Shown in pieces: positions 7,914 to 19,162 of a stretch of DNA of 52,761 bases. A program made the position numbers and the translations under genes. This DNA comes from Candidatus Limosilactobacillus excrementigallinarum. GTDB taxonomy: Bacteria > Bacillota > Bacilli > Lactobacillales > Lactobacillaceae. Under the pieces are notes generated by a model that ran no database searches, had not been told where the DNA came from, and saw nothing but the letters and a program-made list of their open reading frames with translations. Within the stretch, counting starts at the first letter, position 1; every line of letters starts with the position of its first letter. The stretch covers positions 1 through 52,761 of the forward strand of contig DWZS01000090.1 in the NCBI GenBank assembly GCA_019117445.1, in the 5' to 3' direction.

Positions 7914-10421
7914 TTATTCATAACGTTTTAGATAGTCAGCGAGGTATTTAATCGTTAAACTCTGTGGATCCTTAACCAGGTCTTGTGGTCGGCCACTTGC
8001 TACAATCCGCCCACCATTCTTACCGCCACGCGGTCCCAGATCAAGTAAATAATCCGCATTGGCAATTAAGTTCAGGTCGTGCGTAATTGTAATAATCGTG
8101 GCCCCACGGTCAAGTAACTGCTGCATGACATTAACAAGGGTCTTCACATCTAACGGGTGTAACCCAATTGTCGGTTCATCAAATACAAATAACGTAGTTG
8201 CTTGGTTACGATTAAGATGTTTGACTAGCTTCAATCGTTGTGCTTCCCCACCGGACAGGCTGGGCGTGCTTTCGCCCAAGTGAAGATAATCAAGACCGAC
8301 TTCTTGCAAAAGTTGCAGCTCTTTTTCAATCCGTGGTTGATCTTCAAATACCGGCAGGGCTTCGCGTACGTCCATCTTTAAAATGTCAACAATCGAGTAG
8401 CCATGCCACTTAACTACCTGAACATCCTGATTATAACGATCCCCGTTACATTCTGGGCAGACTTGCTGCATATCCGGCAAAAATTGAATATCTAAGGTTA
8501 CCACGCCAGCACCACCACAGGTTGGGCACGCCCCTTGCTTATTATTGTAAGAGAAATAAGTCGGCGTATAGTGTTTTTCCTTAGCTAATGGCTGCGCAGC
8601 AAAGAGCTTCCGCAGGTTATCCATGATGCTCGTGTAAGTGGCAACCGTCGAACGTTGAGTTTTACCAATTGGTGCCGAATCGACACTCACAACATCTTTC
8701 AATGGTGAAACTAACTTGGTCACTTGCTTAGGTAACTGCTGATCCTTCGCCTGAGCTTGGATCGCGGGAACTAAGCTATCTAAAATCAAACTTGTCTTAC
8801 CGGCCCCAGAAAAGCCAGTTATTGCACTAAGTCGGTTAATCGGCAACTGAGCATGGACATTCTTGAGGTTGAAATAATTTTGGACGCCAAAATCAATATG
8901 CTGTTTCGCTGATTGATCAGCAACAGACCGGGCTAGCAGCTTGGCGGTTCCGTTTAAATAAGGTCCAATCTTTGACTGATTATCATGAGCCACCTGTTCA
9001 GGCGTCCCCTGAGCAATGACCTGACCACCGGCACTCCCGGATCCAGGACCAATTTCAATAATCCAATCCGCCGCCTTAATAATGTCAACATTATGGTCAA
9101 CAACCACCAACGAATTTCCCTGCTGAACCAGTTCTCGAAAGACGTTGAGCAATCCAGTAATGTTATCCGGATGCAACCCAATTGACGGCTCATCAAGAAT
9201 GTAGAGCACTCCAGTGGTTTGGGTTCGCAAGGTCCGTGATAGTTGAATTCTTTGCAGTTCTCCCGTGGATAAAGTATTCCCGTTTCGTGACAGAGTCAAG
9301 TAATCCAACCCCAACTCTAATAACGGTCGTAAGTTGTCCGTAAATTCTTTAAAGAGGCTATGCGCCATCTTATGCATATCTGCTGGCAGTTCTTTTAAGA
9401 CATCCTGCTGCCAGTCTTTTAGTTCGCCAAGTGTTAATTCACTCACCTGAGCAATGTTTAAACCGCCAGCAAGCTGCTTGAGTAACGCTGGCTTTAATCG
9501 CGTCCCATGGCAGACTGGACAGGTAGAATAGTGGAAAAATTCACTAATCCGTTTTTGTGCCCGTTCGCTTTTACTGGATTGTGCAGAACGCAAAACTGCG
9601 GCGTGAGCATTTTCATACAAGGCATTAAAGTCGTGAAAAACTCGTCCCGTCCCTGACCGAAAGTCCATCTTAAATTTCCGTTCTGGACCATTCAGCACAA
9701 AGTCCTTCTCTTTATCCGTCAAATCCTTGTATGGTATGTGAATCCGCACGCCTGCTTGCTCAGCGACGCTCGGCATAAAGTTCCGTCCCGGGAGGTGCCA
9801 GGAAGCCACCGCACCATCTGCTAAACTCAGGTTTTCATCACCAATTAATTTACTATCGTCAATTGTCCGGACTTGACCGGTCCCCTGACAGTTAGTGCAA
9901 GCCCCCGCAGAATTAAAAGCAAAGTCTTCCGCGCTAAAGGCATAGAATTGAGCGCCACATTCCGGACAGGTTAATTTCCCCATATCATCCCCAGACGTGC
10001 TCATCGTCTGTGCAATCTCCAAACTCGGCTTTAGCCGATGACCATTCGGGCAGACCGGTGACCCTAATCGAGAAAAGATTAGCCGAATAACGTTAAAGAT
10101 TTCACTCATCGTTCCAACAGTTGCGCGTTCTGATGGAATGCTTGGCCGTTGTTTCAAAGCAAGTGCCGACGGAATATGCTTAACACTGGTAACTTCAGCT
10201 TGAGCACCAATTTTAATCCGCCGTCGGGTGTAAGTCGAAAGTGCTTCTAAGTAACGGCGAGAACCTTCTTCATATAAAATCCCCATTGCTAACGAACTTT
10301 TTCCCGATCCAGACAGCCCAGAGATCGCTACAAACTTGTGTAACGGAATATCAACATCAATATTTTTTAGATTATGAACTCGTGCTCCGCGAACTTCAAT
10401 TTGCGTTGGTAATTTCTCCAC
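7914..10421 (-). CDS. UvrA-like ABC ATPase (UvrA2 type, lacks UvrB-binding domain)
   Basis: A DNA-damage-recognition ATPase paralogue of 835 residues; housekeeping UvrA is about 940-950. Two ABC modules are intact: Walker A GLSGSGKSS and GFSGAGKTS, signatures LSTGELQRI and LSGGEAQRL, Walker B VLYILDEPS and LFVFDEPT. Zinc-finger cysteines are present (CPECGAQ, CTNCQGTG, CPVCHGT, CPTCGGAG, CPECNGD). Between the first Walker A and the zinc module only about 30 residues separate VCPNGH from CPECG, where canonical UvrA carries the roughly 130-residue UvrB-interaction region. It is thus UvrA2-like; family members are linked to tolerance of DNA-intercalating drugs. The start is GTG with AAAGGAG upstream. 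A separate full uvrA is expected elsewhere. Confidence 0.88.
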   Translation of the reverse strand: MEKLPTQIEVRGARVHNLKNIDVDIPLHKFVAISGLSGSGKSSLAMGILYEEGSRRYLEALSTYTRRRIKIGAQAEVTSVKHIPSALALKQRPSIPSERATVGTMSEIFNVIRLIFSRLGSPVCPNGHRLKPSLEIAQTMSTSGDDMGKLTCPECGAQFYAFSAEDFAFNSAGACTNCQGTGQVRTIDDSKLIGDENLSLADGAVASWHLPGRNFMPSVAEQAGVRIHIPYKDLTDKEKDFVLNGPERKFKMDFRSGTGRVFHDFNALYENAHAAVLRSAQSSKSERAQKRISEFFHYSTCPVCHGTRLKPALLKQLAGGLNIAQVSELTLGELKDWQQDVLKELPADMHKMAHSLFKEFTDNLRPLLELGLDYLTLSRNGNTLSTGELQRIQLSRTLRTQTTGVLYILDEPSIGLHPDNITGLLNVFRELVQQGNSLVVVDHNVDIIKAADWIIEIGPGSGSAGGQVIAQGTPEQVAHDNQSKIGPYLNGTAKLLARSVADQSAKQHIDFGVQNYFNLKNVHAQLPINRLSAITGFSGAGKTSLILDSLVPAIQAQAKDQQLPKQVTKLVSPLKDVVSVDSAPIGKTQRSTVATYTSIMDNLRKLFAAQPLAKEKHYTPTYFSYNNKQGACPTCGGAGVVTLDIQFLPDMQQVCPECNGDRYNQDVQVVKWHGYSIVDILKMDVREALPVFEDQPRIEKELQLLQEVGLDYLHLGESTPSLSGGEAQRLKLVKHLNRNQATTLFVFDEPTIGLHPLDVKTLVNVMQQLLDRGATIITITHDLNLIANADYLLDLGPRGGKNGGRIVASGRPQDLVKDPQSLTIKYLADYLKRYE

Positions 10422-10452
10422 ATTTACGACTCCTTTCCATTAAATAATGTAA

Positions 10453-13350
10453 TTATACGTGTCGACGATTCATAATAATCGTAACCACTGCCCACAGGAA
10501 TGTCCAGATCAAACCAACTAAGGAGACCATTGCCCCTAGTTGTAATCCTGGAATATGGTAATGCAATACCACGTGGTGCGTTCCCTTGGGAAGCCGAATG
10601 CCCACGAATGCTTGATTGGTCCGAATAATCGTGGCCCTTTTTCCGTTTACCGTGGCGGTCCATCCACTGGAATACGGAATTGAGGAGGTCAAAATCCCGG
10701 TTCGGGTAGTCGTGATATTCCCAGCCACTTGGTTTGGACTAAATTTAAGATTCTTGAGCCCATGACGTTGAATCGTTCGGACTTGATTCTGGTAGTGACT
10801 TCCTAATTTCACCGCAGTGACTTGATACTTTAATTGATACGTGCCTAGCTTAGTTGGTTTAAACGTTAATTTTTGCGGGAATTTACCGTCGTAATAACCG
10901 ATGTTGAGGGTTCCATTTTTGACCTTCTTAAAAAGTGACAACACACTTTGCTTGGGTTGGTCAACCGTTGCCGTCCCAAACCTACTCTTAAAATTCAACT
11001 TAAAGCTAATATCTGGCGAACCATTGAGAACGTGATAACGCCAATATTTGTACTGGTTAAAGCGGTGATTAATATACTGTCCAGGATTAACCGCCATTTC
11101 AAGCAAGTGCTGCTGTTCGTACTTAAGCTGATCTTTCATCGAGAACGGCGTGTACTTAATTTTAGAGAAATCAATGTGTACTTCACTACCACTTAATTGC
11201 TTCCGGTTACTGGACTTCTCCATTGCCGGAAATTGCAGTTGATATGTTTCATCACTATCAGTGTATTTTAAATGGCTTGGATTAACTTTATTCAGCCGGT
11301 TTGAAATTAACACTGATTTGACCGTTTGAACAGCATTACTCAAGTCAGCAGTACGCATCCCTTTGGCATTCTTTTGACTAGCGTTAATGACCACCCCACT
11401 AGCTAACGCCCGTTCTTTGGCCGAGGCCGATAGTTGCTGATATCGTTGTGGACGAATATAAGTGTCTTGCCAGTATAGGAGTGGAAAAGTATTCTTCGTC
11501 TTGTAACGGATCGTCTGCGTGGGGATTAAATCCGACTGCTTCTTGGCATCTGCTGGTTGTCCATGGTCATAATTGATAATTGGCGCGGTTAATTGATCCT
11601 GCGTATAACCGTACGGAATCTTAGTCGCATTATCACCATTACTTTGAACAAACAGGTACTTAACCCCAAAGAAGTTATTTAGAACTGTCCGATCATCCGC
11701 CTGACGAATCGGGATGTTCGGGGTATACTGAATGTTTTGCAGTGAATTATTAAATGCGCCGAGATATTTATTTTGCAGTGAATAGTACGAATCAATATTA
11801 TTCAAACCTGATGTTAAATCATTATCCCAGTTGACTCCCGGAATAATCTTGTTTTGGCTAATTGTGGATACCCGATAGAAATATTGTTGATTCAGGTCCT
11901 GATCAAGCCCGCCATACCGATTTTTCGTCATTGTCTGATACTCGCCACGGTTCAACATCCGACTTGAAAAGCCACCATTATACGGAAAAGCAGCATAGAT
12001 TGCGTTAAATCCAGCATTTAACATGATAATTGCTAACAGCCAATAATCGGGATGGTGAACCCCATGTAAGTTCAAAATCCACAAAACCATCATCGAACCA
12101 ATCAAGAAAAAGACCGGCATGAACATGGCGTCGTCATTTTGGAAAAAGTACGTAACGAATAAAATAACCAAGTAAATGATGGTCGCCCAATTTAAAATCC
12201 ATAATTGGTGCCGTGTCAACCGAGTGGCATTTTCGAGGAGGATACAAATCGTCATTGCCAATGGCAGATAAATTAATAATGTCCAGCGATTAGAAGCAGA
12301 CATCATCCCGTTGAAAAAGGCGCCGACTGCTGGAATTAGGAGCATCACAAATGCTAAGCCGAGACTAATGGCCAACAACGGGTAGCGACGCGGTTGACTG
12401 TACAGGTAAACCAACGCGATAAAACCAATGCTGACAATCCCGAGCGCCGACCAAAACATAAAGTACCACTGACCACCATTAATCAGCTGTTTAGGTAGGA
12501 AAAGATAATAGTAGAGCGGATATGTCTTGAGGCCGTTAGCAAACTGAGACCCAGCCCGGGTCGAATTCATCACCGCATTGAGTTCTGGGACAAGCAATAC
12601 TGCTGCTAGTAAAATGCTGGTGACAGTAGCAAAAGCTAACTTTCCTAAGACCAGTAGGTAATTGAGTGTCTTGCGATAATGGGTCGCCACCCTTAGTACT
12701 AAGTATAAGAAGGCTCCAATTCCGAGAACGTAAGCCAGATAGTAGTTGCTGACCAGCATCCAGAAAAAGGCCCCCACTAGCGGCCAAGCAGAACGATCCT
12801 GCAAAACTCGTTCAATTTGCACCACAATTAAAGGAAACAGGATAAACGGCGTCGTAAAGAACGGTTGAGCAATACATGCATACAGCAAGAATGCGTTGAC
12901 CATATAAGCAACCGTTCCGCCCAGAATGACGTTATCGCGGAAACGAAAGTGTTGGGCGAAGTAGACAAACGCTAGACCAACACAATACATCCGCAAAATT
13001 AAAATCACCTGGTAAGCCATGGTCATCTTGTGTACGGGAAAGAGCAATGCTAAATATGAAAAGACATCGCCAAGCGTGTAATATGAATAGACTTGAAAGG
13101 TATCCGTTCCCAAGCCCATTTGCCATGACCAGACCTGATGAGCATGAAATGGGTGACGGAGAAATTCTAACACTGCCTGCCGATACTTCACCATTAACGG
13201 TAAGTGTTGATTCAGTGCATCCCGATTCAAAATAAAGGTATGACCAAAAATTAAGTAAGACCCAAAAATACAAGCGGCAATCATGATGAACAGCAAACTA
13301 TATTTCAAATACAGTTTTTTCACGTCCCGCCGTTTAAACGAAAAATCCAT
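10453..13350 (-). CDS. YfhO family polytopic membrane protein
   Basis: Very large membrane protein of 965 residues. A run of about 12 transmembrane helices fills residues 15-440. A long extracytoplasmic region rich in Tyr/Asn/Gln follows (about 450-930), and a last helix (GAMVSLVGLIWTFLWAVV) ends in a positively charged tail. This is the layout of the YfhO family of GT-C-like proteins, one of which is needed for glycosylating lipoteichoic acid in Bacillus/Listeria. A sugar-transfer role in the cell envelope is therefore likely but inferred. The start has GGAG 7 nt upstream. It is transcribed after the tRNA-Pro gene but separated from it by a terminator. Confidence 0.85.
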   Translation of the reverse strand: MDFSFKRRDVKKLYLKYSLLFIMIAACIFGSYLIFGHTFILNRDALNQHLPLMVKYRQAVLEFLRHPFHAHQVWSWQMGLGTDTFQVYSYYTLGDVFSYLALLFPVHKMTMAYQVILILRMYCVGLAFVYFAQHFRFRDNVILGGTVAYMVNAFLLYACIAQPFFTTPFILFPLIVVQIERVLQDRSAWPLVGAFFWMLVSNYYLAYVLGIGAFLYLVLRVATHYRKTLNYLLVLGKLAFATVTSILLAAVLLVPELNAVMNSTRAGSQFANGLKTYPLYYYLFLPKQLINGGQWYFMFWSALGIVSIGFIALVYLYSQPRRYPLLAISLGLAFVMLLIPAVGAFFNGMMSASNRWTLLIYLPLAMTICILLENATRLTRHQLWILNWATIIYLVILFVTYFFQNDDAMFMPVFFLIGSMMVLWILNLHGVHHPDYWLLAIIMLNAGFNAIYAAFPYNGGFSSRMLNRGEYQTMTKNRYGGLDQDLNQQYFYRVSTISQNKIIPGVNWDNDLTSGLNNIDSYYSLQNKYLGAFNNSLQNIQYTPNIPIRQADDRTVLNNFFGVKYLFVQSNGDNATKIPYGYTQDQLTAPIINYDHGQPADAKKQSDLIPTQTIRYKTKNTFPLLYWQDTYIRPQRYQQLSASAKERALASGVVINASQKNAKGMRTADLSNAVQTVKSVLISNRLNKVNPSHLKYTDSDETYQLQFPAMEKSSNRKQLSGSEVHIDFSKIKYTPFSMKDQLKYEQQHLLEMAVNPGQYINHRFNQYKYWRYHVLNGSPDISFKLNFKSRFGTATVDQPKQSVLSLFKKVKNGTLNIGYYDGKFPQKLTFKPTKLGTYQLKYQVTAVKLGSHYQNQVRTIQRHGLKNLKFSPNQVAGNITTTRTGILTSSIPYSSGWTATVNGKRATIIRTNQAFVGIRLPKGTHHVVLHYHIPGLQLGAMVSLVGLIWTFLWAVVTIIMNRRHV

Positions 13351-13365
13351 GCTCCTGCTCCGTTC

Positions 13366-13408
13366 CTAAAAAATAAAGGCGCTGGCAAGAAGACTCTCAC
13401 CCGCGCCT
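13366..13408 (-). terminator. Terminator after tRNA-Pro
   Basis: On the minus strand AGGCGC pairs with GCGCCT (13403-13408 with 13377-13382), followed by TTTATTTTTT. It ends the tRNA transcript before yfhO. Confidence 0.6.
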
Positions 13409-13413
13409 ATCAA

Positions 13414-13487
13414 TCGGAAAGACAGGATTCGAACCTGCGACCCCCTGGTCCCAAACCAGGTGCTCTACCAAGCTGAGCTACTTTCCG
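13414..13487 (-). tRNA. tRNA-Pro (UGG anticodon)
   Basis: A 74-nt cloverleaf on the minus strand. The acceptor stem CGGAAAG/CTTTCCG spans 13481-13487 with 13415-13421, the discriminator is A at 13414, the D-arm is AGCTCAGCTTGGTAGAGC, and the anticodon loop TTTGGGA reads UGG for proline. The T-arm contains GGTTCGAATCC. The 3' CCA is not encoded (TTG follows). Confidence 0.96.
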
Positions 13488-13552
13488 AAATTACTCGCTA
13501 CTAATTAGCAACGAATAATATATTACCGTTGATTCACTCAAATGTCAACGAC

Positions 13553-13807
13553 TTAATTAGCGTGAAGCGCGACCTTAATAATGGCAACTACGACCGCAAC
13601 CGCAAATAAGATCACGTTGGCCCCCATTAACCAGCGATCCTTATTTCCTAATTCATTTGACCACAGTGCACTAATAGTTCCTGCCAAAGCAAAGAGCACG
13701 CCCAAGAGCATAATCATTTCCTGCTGGGCACCGCCGAGAAAAAGAACCGCATACAAAATGACTAGCATCCCAATTAAACTTAAAACTAACGCCACTAATT
13801 TCTTCAT
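13553..13807 (-). CDS. Small membrane protein of unknown function
   Basis: An 84-residue protein with three hydrophobic helices (about 3-25, 30-50 and 62-80) and short charged loops (SNELGNKDRW). I do not recognise a named family. The ATG at 13807 is chosen because GGGAG lies about 11 nt upstream; a longer TTG frame begins directly after the glpK stop codon. It lies 18 nt downstream of glpK and is probably cotranscribed with it, but a role in glycerol use is only guilt by association. Confidence 0.6.
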   Translation of the reverse strand: MKKLVALVLSLIGMLVILYAVLFLGGAQQEMIMLLGVLFALAGTISALWSNELGNKDRWLMGANVILFAVAVVVAIIKVALHAN

Positions 13808-13825
13808 TCCTAATGAATCTCCCAA

Positions 13826-15349
<1,524 letters not shown>

Positions 15350-15415
15350 TCACGTAATACCCTTCTATTTTACAACAAGCGTTGGGGATCCGCGACTTTC
15401 CTTCACATTTGTAAG

Positions 15416-17248
15416 CTAATTCTGCTTACTTAATTCCCGGCGAATAGTAGCTACAGTGCCGATGTCCTTAGCGGTAAAGATAATGTGATCATTGTAATTA
15501 ATCGTGGTGCCACCAGTTGGCACGATCCACTTATTGCCCCGCCGAATTCGACTAATCGTAATCTGATCAACGAATGGTAGGTCCATCAGTGGACGGTCAG
15601 TATACTTGTGGTTACGAACCCGGACTTCAAACAGGCCAGCTTCAGTGCTCGTCAGCATTTGGTAAACCGCCGGTGATTCGATCAGTGACCGCATAACGGA
15701 AGCTTCAACATTAAATGGATTGAAGAGTTCTACCCCTGCTTGACTGAGGGTCGCTAATTGGCCCTCATCCACCGTGCGGTTAACTTGGGCGACAATTACC
15801 CGATTAACGCCATTTTCCTTTGCTAAATGACCAAACTTAAAGTTCTTATCATCGCGACGGAATCCTGTTATCAAAATGTCGGTATCAAAGAACTTACCAT
15901 CTGCCAAACATCGCTCATCAAGATTTGGCAAGTAAGTTAGCTGGTCAACCTGACTATTATAGGTCTTATAATTCTTTTCATCGTCCGTGACCATCCGCAC
16001 ATCAAACCAATTCCGTTGCAATTGTTGAGCTACCGGCACCGTTAAGACATTTGTTCCTAAGAAAACGACCCGTTGTCGAATCAGATCCTCACGATCCAGA
16101 TGATAGCCCGAATTAAAGACAATCGGTGCCACAATACATACAATCACTGCCGCAAGGATAAAGGCATCGGATTGGGTGGCCGTAATCGTATGCAGGTTGC
16201 GAGCAACTTGTAATGATGGCAAAACCAACGTAATCGTCGTAACGGTTAAAAAACCACCCGCAAATGAATTCCGGCGGCCAAAGCGGAGCCGGTAGACTGG
16301 AAAGGCCCAAAACTTTGCCAGGATAAAACAAAGTACGAGAATTGGGATCAAAAGCAACGCCTGTGCATTACTTAGTAAGGTCCGTAAGTTTAACCGTACT
16401 CCGGTCATAATGAAGAAAATTGGAATGAAAAATCCATACCCAATGGACGTTAATTTATCACGGGTCGCTTCACTCGGTTCTAATAATTTCATTACCATAC
16501 CAGCTAAAAAGGCCCCGAGAATATTTTCAGCACCCACGGTTTCCGCAATGATCACGAGCGTAAAAATCAGGAAGAAAGCTAGCCGAATGTCTAGCTGAGT
16601 AGTGGACTTAGTAACCTTGGTAAACCAATTGTAAGGCTGCTTAAACCGCCGCAATAAGAAAATAGCTGCTAACAACAAGAGCACAATTAACCAAATCCGG
16701 CTCCCGTTGCCCCCATTCACCGACGCATAAACGGTTAAGGCAAACATTGGCACCACTTCACCTAACACAGCTGTCAGTAAAATGGTTTGCCCCATTGGTC
16801 GACTCAAAATTTCCTTTTCCTTCAAAGTCGCAATTACCACCCCGAGGGCAATCGTTGAAAAGAGGATCACTGACAAAAAGACATTGTCGAATAAGCCGGT
16901 CATGCGTAGAATTAAGCCTAAAACAAGCGCGTTAATTAGGGTGCCGATAAACGCAATTCCAGCTAGTTTTACGGGAGACCAGCGTTGTTCCTCATTATTA
17001 GTGCCAGGACGGAAAAGATCAAAATCAATTTCCATTCCCGACAGAAACATTAAAATGATCACTCCCAAAGACGACAACTGGGTCAAATCAGGCGTGACCT
17101 GAACAATATTAAAACAGCTTTTCCCAATCAGAATTCCCATGACAATTTCTGCGACCGCAGTAGGGACTCCAGAGATCTTAAACCGCGCCATTAAAATTGG
17201 AATTAATAGCGCTGCTAACATTACAAGAAACATTGATAATCGAGCCAT
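15416..17248 (-). CDS. CPA2-type cation:proton antiporter with C-terminal RCK domain
   Basis: Membrane antiporter of 610 residues. About 12 helices (residues 1-375) form a Na+/H+-exchanger fold. A cytosolic TrkA-N-like domain (about 390-505) and a TrkA-C domain (about 525-605, ending near IIFTAKDIGTVATIRREL) follow. The family exports K+ or Na+ in exchange for protons and is gated by ligands such as nucleotides on the RCK domain. The Rossmann glycine motif is altered to VFLGTNVLTVP, so classic NAD binding is doubtful. The start has GAGGGG upstream. It is unlinked to other ion genes, although kup lies about 4 kb away. Confidence 0.87.
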   Translation of the reverse strand: MARLSMFLVMLAALLIPILMARFKISGVPTAVAEIVMGILIGKSCFNIVQVTPDLTQLSSLGVIILMFLSGMEIDFDLFRPGTNNEEQRWSPVKLAGIAFIGTLINALVLGLILRMTGLFDNVFLSVILFSTIALGVVIATLKEKEILSRPMGQTILLTAVLGEVVPMFALTVYASVNGGNGSRIWLIVLLLLAAIFLLRRFKQPYNWFTKVTKSTTQLDIRLAFFLIFTLVIIAETVGAENILGAFLAGMVMKLLEPSEATRDKLTSIGYGFFIPIFFIMTGVRLNLRTLLSNAQALLLIPILVLCFILAKFWAFPVYRLRFGRRNSFAGGFLTVTTITLVLPSLQVARNLHTITATQSDAFILAAVIVCIVAPIVFNSGYHLDREDLIRQRVVFLGTNVLTVPVAQQLQRNWFDVRMVTDDEKNYKTYNSQVDQLTYLPNLDERCLADGKFFDTDILITGFRRDDKNFKFGHLAKENGVNRVIVAQVNRTVDEGQLATLSQAGVELFNPFNVEASVMRSLIESPAVYQMLTSTEAGLFEVRVRNHKYTDRPLMDLPFVDQITISRIRRGNKWIVPTGGTTINYNDHIIFTAKDIGTVATIRRELSKQN

Positions 17249-17333
17249 AATACCCCTCTTTCCGAATTCTTCCCCATTTTAAAATTTTTTGGGTGTAATA
17301 TTAACACAATAACTAATTTTAAGGAGCAAGTTC

Positions 17334-18740
17334 ATGAAAAAATTTTCTGCATGTACCAGTATTTTGGTTGGAAAAAAGTCCTCTCTTGACGGTACCATCA
17401 TGATTGGTCGCAATGAAGATGCTAAAGCGGCTTGGCCCAAGCACTTTGTAGTTCACCAACGTGGTGAATTAGGTGATCAGTTCATTTCTAAAGAAACGAA
17501 AGTTCAAATTCCCTTACCAACCCCTAGTTTTAAATACACTGCTACTCCTGAATGGACTAGCAAAGCGGGCCTCTTCGAGGAAGATGGGATCAATGAATTT
17601 AATGTTGCCATGAGCGCCACAGAAAGTGCCTACTCAAATGACTTAGTGTTAGGATTTGATCCCCTCGTGGAAAATGGTTTAAATGAAGAAGGCATGATTA
17701 CAGTCGTCCTGCCATTCGTAAAAACAGCCCGCGAAGGGGTCCAACGACTCGGTAAATTAATTGCCCAGTACGGAACTGGAGAAACTAATGGGGTTTTGTT
17801 TGCTGATGATCAAGAAGCCTGGTATTTTGAAAGTGGTGCTGGTCACTACTGGGTTGCCCAGCGAATTCCCGACGATGCCTATGCGGTCGTGGGTAACCAA
17901 CTTGCAATTCAAGAAGTCGACTTTAATGATTCGCACAACTTCTTGTATCACCCCGGTATTCAAGAGTTTGTAAACCAGCATCATCTGAACCCACAGACGA
18001 CTGGCTTTAATTTCCGACAAATTTTTGGTACAGCAGACCGTTCCGACGCTATCTATAGTACACCACGAGTTTGGTCCGGTCACCAGATGTTTAGTGCCAG
18101 TCAAGCTGAAAATGAAACTCCGGAATCGCAGACGCTGCCATTTATCACGAAACCAGATCATCTTATCAGTATCTTTGATGTGCAAAACTACCTCGGTTCT
18201 CATTACCAAGGCACCCCATATGATCCAATCGGAACTGGCGATCTGCATGATCGGCATCGCTACCGGCCAATTAGCCTCGCCAAGACGCAAGAATCACATA
18301 TTTTACAAATGAACCGACCGCACGGTAATGATATTCACTGGTTAGCCATGGGCGTAACTGCCGAAAGTTCTTTCGTACCATTCTTTGCAGATATCAATGA
18401 AACTCCGGCTGCTTATCGTCGTGGTAAGTTACCGGCACAGCCCAACTCAGCTTATTGGATTTTCAAACACGCGGGGGTGCTTGTGGATAGTGACCTTCAT
18501 AACTTACTGCCCCTCTTGGAAGATGTCCAAAAAGATGTTAATCAAGCGGCCATCAAATTTATTGATGAAATGGATCAGGCAAAGCAAACCCGTGATGAAA
18601 ATTGGGCTTATTACATTACCAAGCAAAACACGGTATTTGCCCAACAAGTTTTGCGAAAGTACCAGCAACTAACTGCTAAATTGATTACCAAGCTGACTGA
18701 TAATAGTCCGTTGAATTTTAAAACTGATGAAAATCTATAA
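17334..18740 (+). CDS. pepD: C69 family dipeptidase
   Basis: Cytoplasmic cysteine (N-terminal nucleophile) dipeptidase of 468 residues, family C69, used in peptide nutrition by lactic acid bacteria. The N-terminus MKKFSACTSILVG provides the catalytic cysteine at residue 7. The conserved block TIMIGRNEDAKAAWPKHF follows, and GVLFADDQEAWYFESGAGHYW and GNQLAI are typical downstream segments. AAGGAG lies 7-8 nt before the ATG. A bidirectional terminator separates it from the convergent rpsN. Lactobacilli often carry several pepD paralogues, so the exact letter suffix cannot be assigned. Confidence 0.92.
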   Translation: MKKFSACTSILVGKKSSLDGTIMIGRNEDAKAAWPKHFVVHQRGELGDQFISKETKVQIPLPTPSFKYTATPEWTSKAGLFEEDGINEFNVAMSATESAYSNDLVLGFDPLVENGLNEEGMITVVLPFVKTAREGVQRLGKLIAQYGTGETNGVLFADDQEAWYFESGAGHYWVAQRIPDDAYAVVGNQLAIQEVDFNDSHNFLYHPGIQEFVNQHHLNPQTTGFNFRQIFGTADRSDAIYSTPRVWSGHQMFSASQAENETPESQTLPFITKPDHLISIFDVQNYLGSHYQGTPYDPIGTGDLHDRHRYRPISLAKTQESHILQMNRPHGNDIHWLAMGVTAESSFVPFFADINETPAAYRRGKLPAQPNSAYWIFKHAGVLVDSDLHNLLPLLEDVQKDVNQAAIKFIDEMDQAKQTRDENWAYYITKQNTVFAQQVLRKYQQLTAKLITKLTDNSPLNFKTDENL

Positions 18741-18773
18741 AAAAAGGCAATCGCAAATGCGATTGCTTTTTTT
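18741..18773. terminator. Bidirectional terminator between pepD and rpsN
   Basis: GCAATCGC (18747-18754) pairs with GCGATTGC (18759-18766) around an AAAT loop, flanked by A and T tracts. Confidence 0.85.
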
Positions 18774-18774
18774 A

Positions 18775-19044
18775 CTACCAACTAGCCTTTTTAACACCAG
18801 GAATTTGACCCTTGTGCGCTAAATCCCGGAAGGTTAAACGTGACATGCCAAACTTTCGCATGTAAGCATGCGGCCGTCCATCATATTCATCCCGATTACG
18901 TAAACGCACCGGGCTAGAATTCCGTGGCAACTTTGACAATGCAATGTAATCACCACTGGCCTTTAATTCACGGCGTTTAGCAGCATACTTCTTAACTAGT
19001 GCTCGTTGGTGTGCTAACTTAGCAATTTTTGACTTTTTCGCCAT
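18775..19044 (-). CDS. rpsN: 30S ribosomal protein S14, zinc-independent form
   Basis: Ribosomal protein of 89 residues of the small-subunit head. It contains no CxxC zinc ribbon and is the longer, cysteine-free type ([20 protein letters not shown]... [28 protein letters not shown]). This type commonly replaces the 61-residue zinc-binding S14 when zinc is scarce. GGAGG lies about 10 nt upstream of the ATG. I see no clear Zur operator in the 118-bp upstream gap, so zinc control is not demonstrated. The gene is outside any ribosomal operon, as expected for the alternative copy. Confidence 0.96.
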   Translation of the reverse strand: MAKKSKIAKLAHQRALVKKYAAKRRELKASGDYIALSKLPRNSSPVRLRNRDEYDGRPHAYMRKFGMSRLTFRDLAHKGQIPGVKKASW

Positions 19045-19162
19045 CTAAATATCGTCCTCCTTCGACAATTAATTTGGTAATGTAATCTGGCTAATTTAAA
19101 CATTTCTTCGTCAATTCTATTCTCTATTATCCCATACTTTCGGGATTTATCAAGTATTTCAC

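Noticed and set aside
10424-10663. Short frame overlapping the uvrA-like and yfhO genes
   Set aside because: Its sequence is an out-of-frame reading of the yfhO C-terminus, without a start context of its own.
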